Assembly: GCF_002874535.1 (NCBI RefSeq)
Contig: NZ_CP025025.1
Location: 649,829 to 713,828 of the forward strand
From: Mesobacillus jeotgali
GTDB taxonomy: Bacteria; Bacillota; Bacilli; Bacillales; Cytobacillaceae
Direction: 5' to 3'
Length of the DNA: 64,000 bases
Of the stretch, positions 26,300 to 35,287 are shown one piece after another; position 1 is the stretch's first letter; the number at the start of each line of letters is the position of its first letter. The notes beneath the pieces were generated by a model. That model was not told the DNA's origin. It ran no database searches and saw only the letters and a program-made list of their open reading frames with translations. The translations under genes and the position numbers were made by a program.

Positions 26300-26683
26300 A
26301 TGAAGAAACTACTTATATCTTTAGCAGCGGCTGGGATTCTTGCTGGATGCAGCGCTGATGATAGTGAAGTCGGCCAGGAGGGTCCGCCGGAAACGGAAGT
26401 GAAGACTGAGGAGGATCCGGTGACAACGGATTACCTGCAGGAAAGGTTCTATGAAGGAATGGATTATGATGCCTACGCTGTTGAAGTCCAGTCATGGGTT
26501 GATAAAGGACAGGCGACAATCGCTGATACTGTTGAAACAGAAGGGCAAAAGAATGTTTCTGCAGATATAATCCAGGTAGCTGATGGCTTCTTGGCGGTCG
26601 CCAATGATGGCAAAGAAATCACCTTTATTAAACCATTTGCTTCACCTGAGGAAGCGAAAGAATACCTAAATGAAAACTTGTAA
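26300..26683 (+). CDS. Hypothetical lipoprotein
   Basis: A 127-residue protein with a lipoprotein signal (MKKLLISLAAAGILAGC; lipobox LAGC, Cys17 lipidated). An acidic linker of about 30 residues follows (SADDSEVGQEGPPETEV), then a small folded domain of roughly 80 residues with no family I recognise. It should be anchored to the outer face of the membrane. RBS aaggagga. It is monocistronic, ending before the hairpin at 26687. A weak SigB-like -10 (GGGTAT, near 26255) is present, but its -35 is poor. Confidence 0.75.
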   Translation: MKKLLISLAAAGILAGCSADDSEVGQEGPPETEVKTEEDPVTTDYLQERFYEGMDYDAYAVEVQSWVDKGQATIADTVETEGQKNVSADIIQVADGFLAVANDGKEITFIKPFASPEEAKEYLNENL

Positions 26684-26686
26684 AAA

Positions 26687-26720
26687 CAAAGCCCGCTAAA
26701 TATTCGTTTAGCGGGCTTTG
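26687..26720 (+). terminator. Rho-independent terminator
   Basis: AAAGCCCGCTAAA, loop tattcg, TTTAGCGGGCTTT. Confidence 0.88.
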
Positions 26721-26851
26721 CCTTGTGGTATACGTCCATAGAGGAGCATGGCCGTAAGTGTGTCGATTGTGGCGTCCAATGGAAGATCATCTTATGAACG
26801 ATTACATATGTTTGTACATGCTCTCACTTCAAGTACGGGAGGAATGAATCA

Positions 26852-28927
26852 GTGAAGAAGGATGAGAAAAATCAATCTGTGAACGAGAATTCAAAGGATC
26901 AGCAGCTTGAGCAATTCAGGTCTGAACATAATGGTGAAGCAATGACGACAAACCAGGGGCTGCGTGTTTCTGAAGATGAACATTCCTTGAAAGCGGGAGC
27001 CCGTGGTCCAACATTGATGGAGGATTTCCATTTCCGTGAGAAGATGACTCATTTTGATCATGAGCGAATTCCGGAGCGTGTAGTGCATGCGAGGGGATTT
27101 GCCGCCCATGGTCATTTCCAGGTCTATGAGCCAATGACTGAATATACGAAGGCAGGATTCCTGCAGGATCCGGGCAAAAAGACTCCAGTGTTTGTGCGTT
27201 TTTCAACGGTAGCCGGTTCTCGGGGGTCAGGTGATACAGTTCGCGATGTACGTGGGTTTTCAACGAAATTTTATACAGAAGAAGGCAATTACGACCTTGT
27301 TGGTAACAATATCCCTGTATTCTTCATCCAGGATGCAATCAAGTTCCCTGATTTGATTCATGCGGTCAAACCGGAGCCGCATAATGAAATACCACAGGCG
27401 CAGTCGGCCCATGATACATTCTGGGATTTTATTGCGAATAATACGGAGTCAGCCCATATGATCATGTGGCATATTTCAGATCGTGCAATCCCGCGCAGCT
27501 TCAGGATGATGGAAGGATTTGGCGTGCACACCTTCAGGTTCGTGAATGAACAGGGCAAGGCACGTTTTATAAAATTCCACTGGAAACCGGTACTGGGGGT
27601 TCATTCATTAGTCTGGGACGAAGCCCAGAAACTTGCCGGGAAGGATCCGGATTTCCACCGACGCGATTTATTCGACGCGATCGAGATGGGGAATTATCCA
27701 GAGTATGAGCTGGGCGTCCAGATGATTGACGAGGAAGATGAGTTCAAGTTCGATTTCGATGTATTGGACCCTACAAAAATCTGGCCTGAGGAATTGGTGC
27801 CAGTCAAGATTATCGGAAAAATGACACTCAACCAAAATGTGACCAATTATTTTGCGGAAACAGAGCAAGTGGCATTTCATCCGGGACATGTCGTTCCGGG
27901 AATTGATTTTTCAAACGACCCTCTCCTTCAAGGGCGTTTGTTCTCTTATACTGACACGCAGCTATCCCGTCTCGGCGGCCCAAACTTTCACGAGATCCCA
28001 ATCAACAGGCCGGTTTGCCCGTTCCATAACAATCAGCGTGATGGCATGCACCGGATGACGGTTGACCGCGGGCAGGTCGCTTATCACAAAAATTCACTGC
28101 AAAGCAATTATCCTAAGCCTTCACCTGTGAGCGAAGGAGGCTTTGAACATCACCAGGAAAAAGTCGAGGGAAGAAAAGTCCAGGCACGCAGTGACAGCTT
28201 CAAGGACCACTATTCCCAGGCGACTCTCTTCTGGAACAGTATGTCTGACGTGGAAAAGCAGCATATGATCGAGGCCTTCAGTTTTGAGCTTGGAAAAGTG
28301 AAGAGCAAGGATGTGCAGCAGCAGGTGGTCGAGATGCTCGGAAATATTGATACTTTCCTTGCTGAGCAAGTAGCCGTAAGCCTAGGGGCTAAAAAGCCGA
28401 CAAGCAAACCAGCAGAAGTGACTATGACTTCGCCGGCATTGAGCCAGATGAATACAGCGAAGCTGCCAAATACAAGAAAGGTTGCAATCCTTGCTGATCA
28501 TGGTTTTAATGGAGCTGAAGTTTCTGGATTGATGGAAATGCTGAAAAAGAGCGGCATCACGGCAGAAGTCGTCAGCAAGCAGCTCGGGATGATCAAGGGC
28601 GATGATGGCACGGAGCTTGAAGTCCAGCATACGCTGCTGACTGGCAGCTCTGTTCTATTTGATGCACTGCATGTTGCCGGCGGCCAGCAAAGCGTTGATA
28701 GCCTGAAGCAAAAAAAGGAAGCAGTCTACTTTGTCGATGAGGCTTTCAGCCATCTGAAAGCAGTTGGTGCTGGAAAAGAAGCTGCAGAATTATTGGCTGC
28801 AGCAGGCATTGGCCATGAAGACGCACCTGGTGTCGTCATCTTCGCAAACAGCAATGATGCGTCAGGAGACAGCCAGAAGTTCATTGATGCAATCGCCGAG
28901 CACCGCCACTGGAATCGAATGCTCTAA
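26852..28927 (+). CDS. katE: Large-subunit clade-2 catalase (KatE/HPII type)
   Basis: A 691-residue haem catalase that disproportionates hydrogen peroxide. The core includes VVHARGFAAHGHFQVY (catalytic His), FVRFSTVAGSRGSGDTVRDVRGF, the Asn-containing GNNIPVFFIQDA, and the haem-ligand region GRLFSYTDTQLSRLGGPNF (proximal Tyr). Residues from about 540 on form the extra class-I amidotransferase/DJ-1-like domain of large catalases (VAILADHGFNGAEVSG). The start is GTG at 26852 with RBS gggagga; the ATG at 26844 hits a stop at once. In B. subtilis katE is SigB-controlled; no clear SigB promoter is seen here. Confidence 0.94.
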   Translation: MKKDEKNQSVNENSKDQQLEQFRSEHNGEAMTTNQGLRVSEDEHSLKAGARGPTLMEDFHFREKMTHFDHERIPERVVHARGFAAHGHFQVYEPMTEYTKAGFLQDPGKKTPVFVRFSTVAGSRGSGDTVRDVRGFSTKFYTEEGNYDLVGNNIPVFFIQDAIKFPDLIHAVKPEPHNEIPQAQSAHDTFWDFIANNTESAHMIMWHISDRAIPRSFRMMEGFGVHTFRFVNEQGKARFIKFHWKPVLGVHSLVWDEAQKLAGKDPDFHRRDLFDAIEMGNYPEYELGVQMIDEEDEFKFDFDVLDPTKIWPEELVPVKIIGKMTLNQNVTNYFAETEQVAFHPGHVVPGIDFSNDPLLQGRLFSYTDTQLSRLGGPNFHEIPINRPVCPFHNNQRDGMHRMTVDRGQVAYHKNSLQSNYPKPSPVSEGGFEHHQEKVEGRKVQARSDSFKDHYSQATLFWNSMSDVEKQHMIEAFSFELGKVKSKDVQQQVVEMLGNIDTFLAEQVAVSLGAKKPTSKPAEVTMTSPALSQMNTAKLPNTRKVAILADHGFNGAEVSGLMEMLKKSGITAEVVSKQLGMIKGDDGTELEVQHTLLTGSSVLFDALHVAGGQQSVDSLKQKKEAVYFVDEAFSHLKAVGAGKEAAELLAAAGIGHEDAPGVVIFANSNDASGDSQKFIDAIAEHRHWNRML

Positions 28928-28943
28928 TCATAGAATGATTAAA

Positions 28944-28978
28944 AAAGAGAAACGGAGTCCATCTGTTTCTCTTTTCTT
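28944..28978 (+). terminator. Rho-independent terminator
   Basis: AAGAGAAAC, 11-nt loop, GTTTCTCTT then tttctt. It separates the catalase gene from the SDR gene. Confidence 0.7.
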
Positions 28979-28996
28979 ACAAAGGAGGGAACAGAA

Positions 28997-29626
28997 ATGA
29001 AGGTAATCGTGATTGGTGCACATAGCAGTGTCGGGGAGTTTGTTGTCAGCAAGCTGATGGAAAACGGGTATACATCCTGCGCAGTCGTCAGTGATGAAAA
29101 TCAGATTGACCTGCTGAAAAAGAGAGGTGCTACAGAAGTAGTTCTTTATGACGAGGGGATCCTGCCAACTTTATTTCACGGATATGATGCCGCCATTTAT
29201 CTAACTGGCGTCAATCCAAAGGCCAAAACTGGCCGCACTGTAATGGTTGACCATGAGTCGGTCATCGAGACGGTGAAGGAAGCAGAGAAGCAGGGCGTCA
29301 AGCGTTTTGTGATGATGAGCGCCATCATGGCCAATGAAGCGGCAGGAGATGACAGCCGGGAAATTGGCGCGAAGGAGATGCCCGATGAGTTGCTGCGGCA
29401 ATCAAATTTAACCTATACCATCGTGCAGCCGGGTGCATTTACAGACAAACCTGGCAATGGAAAAATATCTGCCGGTGAAACATTGGATTCAAATGAGCTT
29501 GAAATTTCACACGAGGACATCGCGGAGGTACTGGTCATGTCGCTCGAAACGGAGGGAACGTTTAACAAGACTTTCGAAGTGGCAGAAGGAGATACAGTCA
29601 TAACAAAAGCTTTATCTTCATTATAG
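28997..29626 (+). CDS. NAD(P)-binding atypical SDR (YhfK-like)
   Basis: A 209-residue Rossmann-fold protein of the NAD(P)H-binding/NmrA-like atypical short-chain dehydrogenase group. The nucleotide-binding loop is GAHSSVGEFV, where the usual GxxGxxG is altered to G-A-H-S-S-V-G. Further motifs are KRFVMMSAI and TYTIVQPGAFTDKPG. It is similar in layout to B. subtilis YhfK; the substrate is unknown. It starts after an aaggaggg RBS, and the FMN glutamate-synthase-like gene follows after 15 bp, so the two likely form an operon. Confidence 0.85.
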   Translation: MKVIVIGAHSSVGEFVVSKLMENGYTSCAVVSDENQIDLLKKRGATEVVLYDEGILPTLFHGYDAAIYLTGVNPKAKTGRTVMVDHESVIETVKEAEKQGVKRFVMMSAIMANEAAGDDSREIGAKEMPDELLRQSNLTYTIVQPGAFTDKPGNGKISAGETLDSNELEISHEDIAEVLVMSLETEGTFNKTFEVAEGDTVITKALSSL

Positions 29627-29641
29627 GAAAGGAGGATTTCA

Positions 29642-31258
29642 ATGGGTTTGACGGATTATCTAGTGATCGGCTTGTTTATTTTCATAGCTTTGATTATCCT
29701 GGTGCCGGTTCTTCTATTTATCTATTTATACATTAAAGACGATAATCAGCAGCAGCATTCTATTTTAAGGAATTTCCCTGTGCTTGGAAAGGTTCGTTAT
29801 TTCACCGAGCATATTGGTCCCGAGCTAAGACAATATTTATTCAATGGTGATAATGAGGGAAAGCCTTTTTCACGCAAAGAATACCAGGATGTCGTCAAAG
29901 CGGGGAAATATAAGGAAAGATTAATAGGTTTTGGTTCATTAAAGGACTTTGAGGCTGAAGGCTTCTACATCAGAAATACACTTTTTCCTAAATTGACTGA
30001 TGAAATGAAGGTTGATAACGCGGAAAAAATTAAAACAAGAGTTTACAAGATTGATGGTGAAGGCCTTTTTACAAGGAAGGAGCATAACGAGGAGAAACTG
30101 GCTGATCCATATTATTTGAAAGATGATGATGCGGTGGTGCTAGGTGAGAGTACCTGCCGATTCCCATTCCGTGTGAAGGGTCAGATCGGGCAGTCGGCTA
30201 TGAGCTATGGTGCACTTGGGGAAAAGGCAATCCAGGCCATGTCCAAAGGCCTGGGGCTTGCAGGCGGAACGTGGATGAATTCAGGAGAGGGCGGATTATC
30301 TGAGCACCACCTTGCTGGAAATCCGGATATCATGATGCAAATCGGACCGGACTTGTTTGGTGTCCGTAAGCCAAACGGCGAATTCTCCTGGGAAGAGTTC
30401 AAGAAAAAGAGTGAAATGCCCCAGGTTAAAGCTTTTGAAATCAAGCTTGCCCAAGGAGCGAAAACGCGTGGAGGCCATGTAGAAGGGGAAAAGGTAACCG
30501 AAGAAATCGCAAAGATCCGCCTTGTTGAAGTCGGTAAAACAATTAACAGTCCAAACAGATTCTATGAGTTCAGCGATGTCCCTTCGATGTTTGACTGGAT
30601 CGAGGAATTGCGTTCGGTTGGCGGAAAGCCGGTTGGAATTAAGATTGTCGTCGGTGATATGGATGCGCTTGAAAACATGATTTCCTACATGAAAGAGAGC
30701 GGGAAAGGCCCTGACTTCATTACGGTTGACGGCGGTGAAGGCGGTACTGGTGCAACCTACCAGGAGCTGGCGGACACTGTTGGTCTTCCTATCAACTCAG
30801 CGCTTCCCGTAGTGGATGAAATGCTCCGCCAGTACGGAATCAGAGACAGGGTTAAGCTGATTGCATCAGGAAAACTGATCACTCCTGATAAAATTGCCAT
30901 CGCCCTGGCTATGGGAGCAGACCTTGTGAATATCGCCCGCGGCATGATGATCAGCGTCGGCTGCATCATGGCCCAGGTATGCCACTCGAATACTTGCCCT
31001 GCTGGTGTAGCGACCACTGATAAAAAACTTCAGGACGGTCTGGTCGTCGATGAGAAAATGTATCGGGTCGCCAACTATATCATTTCACTGCGTGAAGGAC
31101 TTTACAATCTGGCAGCAGCTGCCGGTATCGACAGCCCCACACAATTTGAACGGAAGCACATTGTCCATAAAGATGAACTCGGACGAGTATCGCCGGTAGA
31201 AGATTTGATTATTGCTGCAAGGAGAACGCAACTGCAAAAAGAAAGTATGGTTGAATAA
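29642..31258 (+). CDS. FMN-binding glutamate synthase family protein (YerD-like)
   Basis: 538 residues with an N-terminal transmembrane helix (about 7-31) followed by a glutamate-synthase-like (beta/alpha)8 barrel. Motifs: PFRVKGQIGQSAMSYGALG, GEGGLSEHH, KLAQGAKTRGGHVEG, DGGEGGTGATYQE (FMN phosphate site), and the cysteine cluster region CIMAQVCHSNTCPAGVATTD that ligates an Fe-S centre in glutamate synthases. It lacks the glutaminase domain, so true GOGAT activity is unlikely. It appears cotranscribed with the SDR gene. Confidence 0.88.
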   Translation: MGLTDYLVIGLFIFIALIILVPVLLFIYLYIKDDNQQQHSILRNFPVLGKVRYFTEHIGPELRQYLFNGDNEGKPFSRKEYQDVVKAGKYKERLIGFGSLKDFEAEGFYIRNTLFPKLTDEMKVDNAEKIKTRVYKIDGEGLFTRKEHNEEKLADPYYLKDDDAVVLGESTCRFPFRVKGQIGQSAMSYGALGEKAIQAMSKGLGLAGGTWMNSGEGGLSEHHLAGNPDIMMQIGPDLFGVRKPNGEFSWEEFKKKSEMPQVKAFEIKLAQGAKTRGGHVEGEKVTEEIAKIRLVEVGKTINSPNRFYEFSDVPSMFDWIEELRSVGGKPVGIKIVVGDMDALENMISYMKESGKGPDFITVDGGEGGTGATYQELADTVGLPINSALPVVDEMLRQYGIRDRVKLIASGKLITPDKIAIALAMGADLVNIARGMMISVGCIMAQVCHSNTCPAGVATTDKKLQDGLVVDEKMYRVANYIISLREGLYNLAAAAGIDSPTQFERKHIVHKDELGRVSPVEDLIIAARRTQLQKESMVE

Positions 31259-31263
31259 TGCTG

Positions 31264-31297
31264 AAAAGAGCCTGATACATGATATCAGGCTCTTTCT
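31264..31297 (+). terminator. Rho-independent terminator
   Basis: AAAGAGCCTGATA, loop catga, TATCAGGCTCTTTC. Confidence 0.85.
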
Positions 31298-31433
31298 AGG
31301 TTCAGGAGTGATGTCGCAGTAGGGGCCTAGTTCTTGCGAATGTTCAACAAAAACCACATCTGCACACATCCAGATTTCAAGGAAAAGCCTTGTGTTTAAT
31401 ATAATAGAGCCAAACGGAAGGAGAGTTAATCGT

Positions 31434-31826
31434 ATGAAAATCTACGGCATTATCTTTTTGGTTTTTCTGGTACTTGACAGTGTTTGGCTCGGATTGATTT
31501 CACCAAGCCTCTACAAAGAGCAGATTGGTCATTTGCTCGCTCCAGAGGTGAACTGGATTGCAGCTGCTTTGTTTTATATTCTGTTCATCGCCGGACTTAG
31601 ATACTTTGCTGTAAAACCTGCGATACAGCGAGATAGTTGGAAGATAGCTGTCAAAAATGGTGCGTTTTTTGGTCTCGTTTGTTATGCCACGTATGACTTG
31701 ACGAACCATGCGACAATGAGCGATTGGCCGCTGATGATTACAGCCATTGACTTGATGTGGGGAACTTTTATCTGTGGAGTTTCTTCATTGATAAGCTTCT
31801 TCACTGCCAGGAGATTTGTCGAGTGA
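31434..31826 (+). CDS. DUF2177 family membrane protein
   Basis: A 130-residue protein with four transmembrane segments. Family features: LDSVWLGLISPSLYKEQIGHL near the N-terminus and GLVCYATYDLTNHATMSDWP in the middle. The function is unknown. ATG 31434 follows a ggaaggag RBS; the in-frame TTG at 31392 falls within the probable promoter (TATAAT near 31400) and is rejected. Confidence 0.82.
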   Translation: MKIYGIIFLVFLVLDSVWLGLISPSLYKEQIGHLLAPEVNWIAAALFYILFIAGLRYFAVKPAIQRDSWKIAVKNGAFFGLVCYATYDLTNHATMSDWPLMITAIDLMWGTFICGVSSLISFFTARRFVE

Positions 31827-31835
31827 ATAGTTAAG

Positions 31836-31865
31836 AGCCTGCCCACAATTTATTATGGGCAGGCT
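31836..31865. terminator. Hairpin between converging genes
   Basis: AGCCTGCCCA, 10-nt loop, TGGGCAGGCT. The stem is strong but neither side has a good T run, so it is a weak terminator candidate. Confidence 0.5.
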
Positions 31866-31873
31866 ATGATTAA

Positions 31874-32656
31874 TCAGGAGTTAACTTTTTTTGGGAACCA
31901 CGGGATGAAAAGATTCGTTTCCTGCTTATAAATCTGGTATTCCTCGTTACCGGCATATCTTTTATCCAAAAATGGAACTCCGGAAACCTTTAAAAGCAAT
32001 AGATTAATGAACGCTGCACTGAAGAATGCGGTCCAGCCGTTCTGTACCCCAATGACGATCAGGAAGATACCCCACCACATCGCCGCTTCTCCAAAGTAGT
32101 TTGGATGCCTGCTGAAGCGCCATAATCCGGATTTTAAAATCTCTTCTTTATGTTTCTTTCTTTTCTTAAAGTGTTCTAGTTGATAATCTCCAATGCTCTG
32201 GAAAAGGAAACCGATTACCCATACTATCAGTCCAAGGACTGCGAAAATGTCAAAGCCGCTTGATTCGGCGACATTCACCAGAATAATTGGATAAGCAAGA
32301 AGCAGCATGATGGCTCCCTGCATCATAAAGACTCTGAAAAAAGCAATAATCCTGACGTTTTTGCCCCATTGCTTACGGAAATTGGCATATCGGAAATCCT
32401 CTCCTCTGCCGATTGAACGAATGAGCAGGTGAAGAAAGAGGCGGATTCCCCATAAAGAGACTAGAGTTAAAACAATGGTCTGTCTTAGGGAATGTTCTCC
32501 CTCAGATGCGAAATAGCTGACGAAGGCGATGATGACAAATCCAAGCCCCCAGCCGATATCGACAATCGAGTTATCCTTTATCAGCTGTGCAATGATGAAC
32601 ATCGTGAACATGAATAGAAAGATTGCACCGATATTGATTACATATAAGTCCCACAT
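31874..32656 (-). CDS. DUF1295 / steroid 5-alpha-reductase-like membrane protein
   Basis: 260 residues with six to seven transmembrane segments. The C-terminal half carries the family signature: LKSGLWRFSRHPNYFGEAAMWWGIF around residues 185-210, with the conserved RHPNYFGE. Homologues include isoprenylcysteine methyltransferase-like and 5-alpha reductase-like enzymes; the substrate here is unknown. The ATG lies 2 bp after the stop of the DhaL-DegV gene and its RBS sits inside that gene, indicating an operon with lipid-related context. Confidence 0.85.
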   Translation of the reverse strand: MWDLYVINIGAIFLFMFTMFIIAQLIKDNSIVDIGWGLGFVIIAFVSYFASEGEHSLRQTIVLTLVSLWGIRLFLHLLIRSIGRGEDFRYANFRKQWGKNVRIIAFFRVFMMQGAIMLLLAYPIILVNVAESSGFDIFAVLGLIVWVIGFLFQSIGDYQLEHFKKRKKHKEEILKSGLWRFSRHPNYFGEAAMWWGIFLIVIGVQNGWTAFFSAAFINLLLLKVSGVPFLDKRYAGNEEYQIYKQETNLFIPWFPKKVNS

Positions 32657-32658
32657 TT

Positions 32659-34437
32659 TTAAAAACTCCTTTCATATTTGGGTTTGTCGAAAAGCATTGC
32701 TACGCTGACTGATCCCTTGCCTGCATGAGCACCGATGACAGGGGATACATTGGCGGTATATAAAGGGGCAATCCCTGTCAGGTTCTTCATTTCTTCTGCA
32801 CACAATGCTGCCTTATCCGGGTCATTTGCGTGAAGCACAACATATTGTGTTATTTGCTTTGTTTTATCCAAATGGCCAATCATGCTGAACATTTTTTTAA
32901 GATTGGAGTTTCGAAAAAAAGTCTTTCCATAGAGCTTTGATTTGCCCTGTTCATCAACAGAAACGATTGGCTTCATTTTTAACATCGTTGCGATTTTTCC
33001 TTGCAGTGGAGTGACTCTGCCACCCCTGATCATGTGCTTTAAAGTTGGGACACTGACGAGGATTTCCGCTTTGGCAGTCAATTCTTCTGTCAATTGAATC
33101 AATTCATCCAGGCTGGCTCCTTCGTCAAGCTTTTCGGCGACCGAATGGATTAGCAAGCCATAGGCACCTGAGAGTGTTTTCGTATTCAGCACTGTGATTT
33201 TTTCAGGGTTGACCTGTGCAGCTGCAAGCCTGCAGGATTCAAAGGTCCCGCTTAATTCCTTCGATACATGTATTGATAAAATATGGTCGTAGTGCTTTGC
33301 AAGCTGTTCGTACGTGCGAATGATTTGCTCAAGTCCAGGCTGTGAGGTTTTAGGTGCTTTCTCAGCCTGTTCCAATCGATTATAGAAATTTTCCGGTTTC
33401 AACGTTAGCTTATCTAAGTAGGGGGACTGATCCATTTCAATTATGGCTGGAAGCATATGAATCTGATGGTGGTCCATGAATTCTTCAGGCAGGTCACAGG
33501 CTGAGTCGACCACAAGCGCGATTTTTGATTTCCTCGCATGAATGCTCTCGTATTGGCGCTTCATATCCTCAACCTTCTGGAAGCTGACAGTACCAAACTT
33601 AGACATAAGCTCGACAGCTTTGTGCGGTTCATTTGTATGGAAGTGCACCTTTAGCTGCTGCTCATCTCCTGCAACCACGACCGAATCAACAAGACTTCCT
33701 GCCACCTCCTTTATTTTCGAAGAATCAGAGATTCCTTTTATCATAAACTCTGTGCAATAACGATGGGAAAGCAGTTCTTCTTTTGAAAAAATATGGTCCC
33801 CGAAGGCGGGAATACTTTGTTTGGTAACTATTGATTCAGACTGGTTGTGCGGCTGGATGAGCCCTTCGAGAAAATAAACAAAACCTTTCGCACCGGAGTC
33901 CACCACTTTTCTTCCACTTACCTCTTCCATTTTTAGCTTCGTTTTCTCAAGAGATTGATAGACGTGAGGAAGTGAGCCGAAAATTAAGGAAGGGACATTC
34001 GTGTGAGCAGCTGCCGTTTCCTTCATGGCTAGCACCCACTCCTTCATTACAGTCAGGACGGTGCCCTCTTCAGGTGACATGACGGAATCATATGTTTTCC
34101 CCGTTGCCAGCTCGCAGACTGAAATGAAATCATTTGAATCATGAATATTTTTAACTGATATTCCATTGGCAAGATGAATGAGAAACTGGGAAAAGATCAT
34201 TCCTGAATTCCCTCTGGATCCTCTTAAGGCAGCCTTTTTCAAAGAGGTGAGGGATTCAGATGCATCATCACTAATATAGGCGTCTTGTAAAATCGTCCTC
34301 ATCAAATAGGACAGATTGCTTCCGGTATCTCCGTCTGGGACAGGGAAAACATTGATTGCATTCAATTCTTCCTGATGTTCAATCACTTTTCGGGACCCGG
34401 AAAAAAGCATGTTTAATAACAATTTATGATCAAGCAT
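32659..34437 (-). CDS. DhaL (DAK2)-DegV fusion protein
   Basis: About 592 residues joining two modules. Residues 1-190 are a DhaL/DAK2 nucleotide-binding domain with NVFPVPDGDTGSNL and RGSRGNSGMIFSQFL, as in the fatty-acid kinase FakA. Residues from about 285 form a DegV/EDD domain with VVDSACDLPEEF, TSQPGLEQI, SKELSGTFESC and MIRGGRVTPLQG, as in the acyl-binding protein FakB. The two activities are normally on separate proteins that together phosphorylate fatty acids, so the fusion may act alone; this is inference. ATG 34437 after ggagg is preferred to 34455, which has no RBS. Confidence 0.88.
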   Translation of the reverse strand: MLDHKLLLNMLFSGSRKVIEHQEELNAINVFPVPDGDTGSNLSYLMRTILQDAYISDDASESLTSLKKAALRGSRGNSGMIFSQFLIHLANGISVKNIHDSNDFISVCELATGKTYDSVMSPEEGTVLTVMKEWVLAMKETAAAHTNVPSLIFGSLPHVYQSLEKTKLKMEEVSGRKVVDSGAKGFVYFLEGLIQPHNQSESIVTKQSIPAFGDHIFSKEELLSHRYCTEFMIKGISDSSKIKEVAGSLVDSVVVAGDEQQLKVHFHTNEPHKAVELMSKFGTVSFQKVEDMKRQYESIHARKSKIALVVDSACDLPEEFMDHHQIHMLPAIIEMDQSPYLDKLTLKPENFYNRLEQAEKAPKTSQPGLEQIIRTYEQLAKHYDHILSIHVSKELSGTFESCRLAAAQVNPEKITVLNTKTLSGAYGLLIHSVAEKLDEGASLDELIQLTEELTAKAEILVSVPTLKHMIRGGRVTPLQGKIATMLKMKPIVSVDEQGKSKLYGKTFFRNSNLKKMFSMIGHLDKTKQITQYVVLHANDPDKAALCAEEMKNLTGIAPLYTANVSPVIGAHAGKGSVSVAMLFDKPKYERSF

Positions 34438-34463
34438 CGTAAGGTTATCCTCCATTAAAAAAA

Positions 34464-34496
34464 GTTATACATAACTTATACATATGTTATACAAAG
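34464..34496. promoter_or_regulatory. Palindromic operator or promoter candidate
   Basis: GTTATACATAACTTAT then ACATATGTTATAC: an inverted repeat (ATAACtTAT-AC-ATATGTTAT, 8 of 9 pairs) within overlapping GTTATAC direct repeats. It lies 30 bp upstream of the DhaL-DegV gene. The regulator is unknown. Confidence 0.4.
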
Positions 34497-34606
34497 TTCG
34501 GTTATTTGTAAAATCTTTTTTAAATGATCTTTTTATATTCTTGGTTTTTCTATCTGGGCCAAATATGAAATAATAAAAGCATGCATTTTACAGGGGGTTC
34601 TTGGCT

Positions 34607-35266
34607 ATGGGAAAAAAAGCTTTGATAGCTGGATCGACAGGATTAATTGGGAATGAATTACTACAGATTTTGTTGAATTCGAAGGAATATGACCAGGTGA
34701 CGGCAATTGTAAGAAGGCCGCTTGACGTCAAACACTCTAAGCTAGTTGAAAGGGTGATTGATTTCGACCGATTGGAAGAGTACACAGGGTTATTTGCAGT
34801 AGACGATGTATTTTGCTGTCTTGGAACAACAATCAAGAAAGCAAAGACTAAGGAGGCAATGTGGAAGATAGATGTAGACTACCCTGTGGCAATTGCCAAA
34901 TTGGCAAGTTCTGAAGGAGCAAGGAAGTTTTTGCTTGTCAGCTCGATGAATGCGGATCCTGACTCTCCAATCTTTTATTCGAAAATGAAAGGGAAGCTCG
35001 AGCAAGAAATCAAGCGAATTTCATATGAAACAACAGCCATCTTCCGCCCATCATTGTAATTAGGGGAACGGGATGAATTTAGGTTTGGCGAAAGGGCAGC
35101 AGCCGCAATTTTTACAAAAATGCCTTTTCTCTTTGGGGGGCCATTCAAGAAATACAAAGCAATTGAAGGCAGCACTGTAGCATCGGCCATGTATCAAGTT
35201 GCCCAGAAGGAAGTGACAGGAATATCCATCTATCCTTCTGAAAAAATTCAGGAAATTGGCGGATGA
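34607..35266 (+). pseudogene. NAD(P)-binding oxidoreductase interrupted by one in-frame TAA
   Basis: The frame from ATG 34607 encodes an atypical SDR with GSTGLIGNELLQILL (nucleotide loop) and LLVSSMNADPDSPIFYSKMKGKLE. After RPSL it meets TAA at 35057-35059, then continues in the same frame, with clear similarity to this family (LGERDEFRFGERAAAAIF), to TGA at 35264-35266. Without the stop the protein would be 219 residues, a normal length. A single TTA-to-TAA change explains it. It is either a recent pseudogene or a sequencing error. RBS caggggg. The metallo-hydrolase gene follows after 21 bp. Confidence 0.85.
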
Positions 35267-35287
35267 TCCAGCAACGCGAAAGAGGTA

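Noticed and set aside
26721..26851. SigB promoter before the catalase gene
   Set aside because: The GTTTGT and GGGAGG elements are about 20 bp apart and GGGAGG is the RBS, so it does not fit the consensus.
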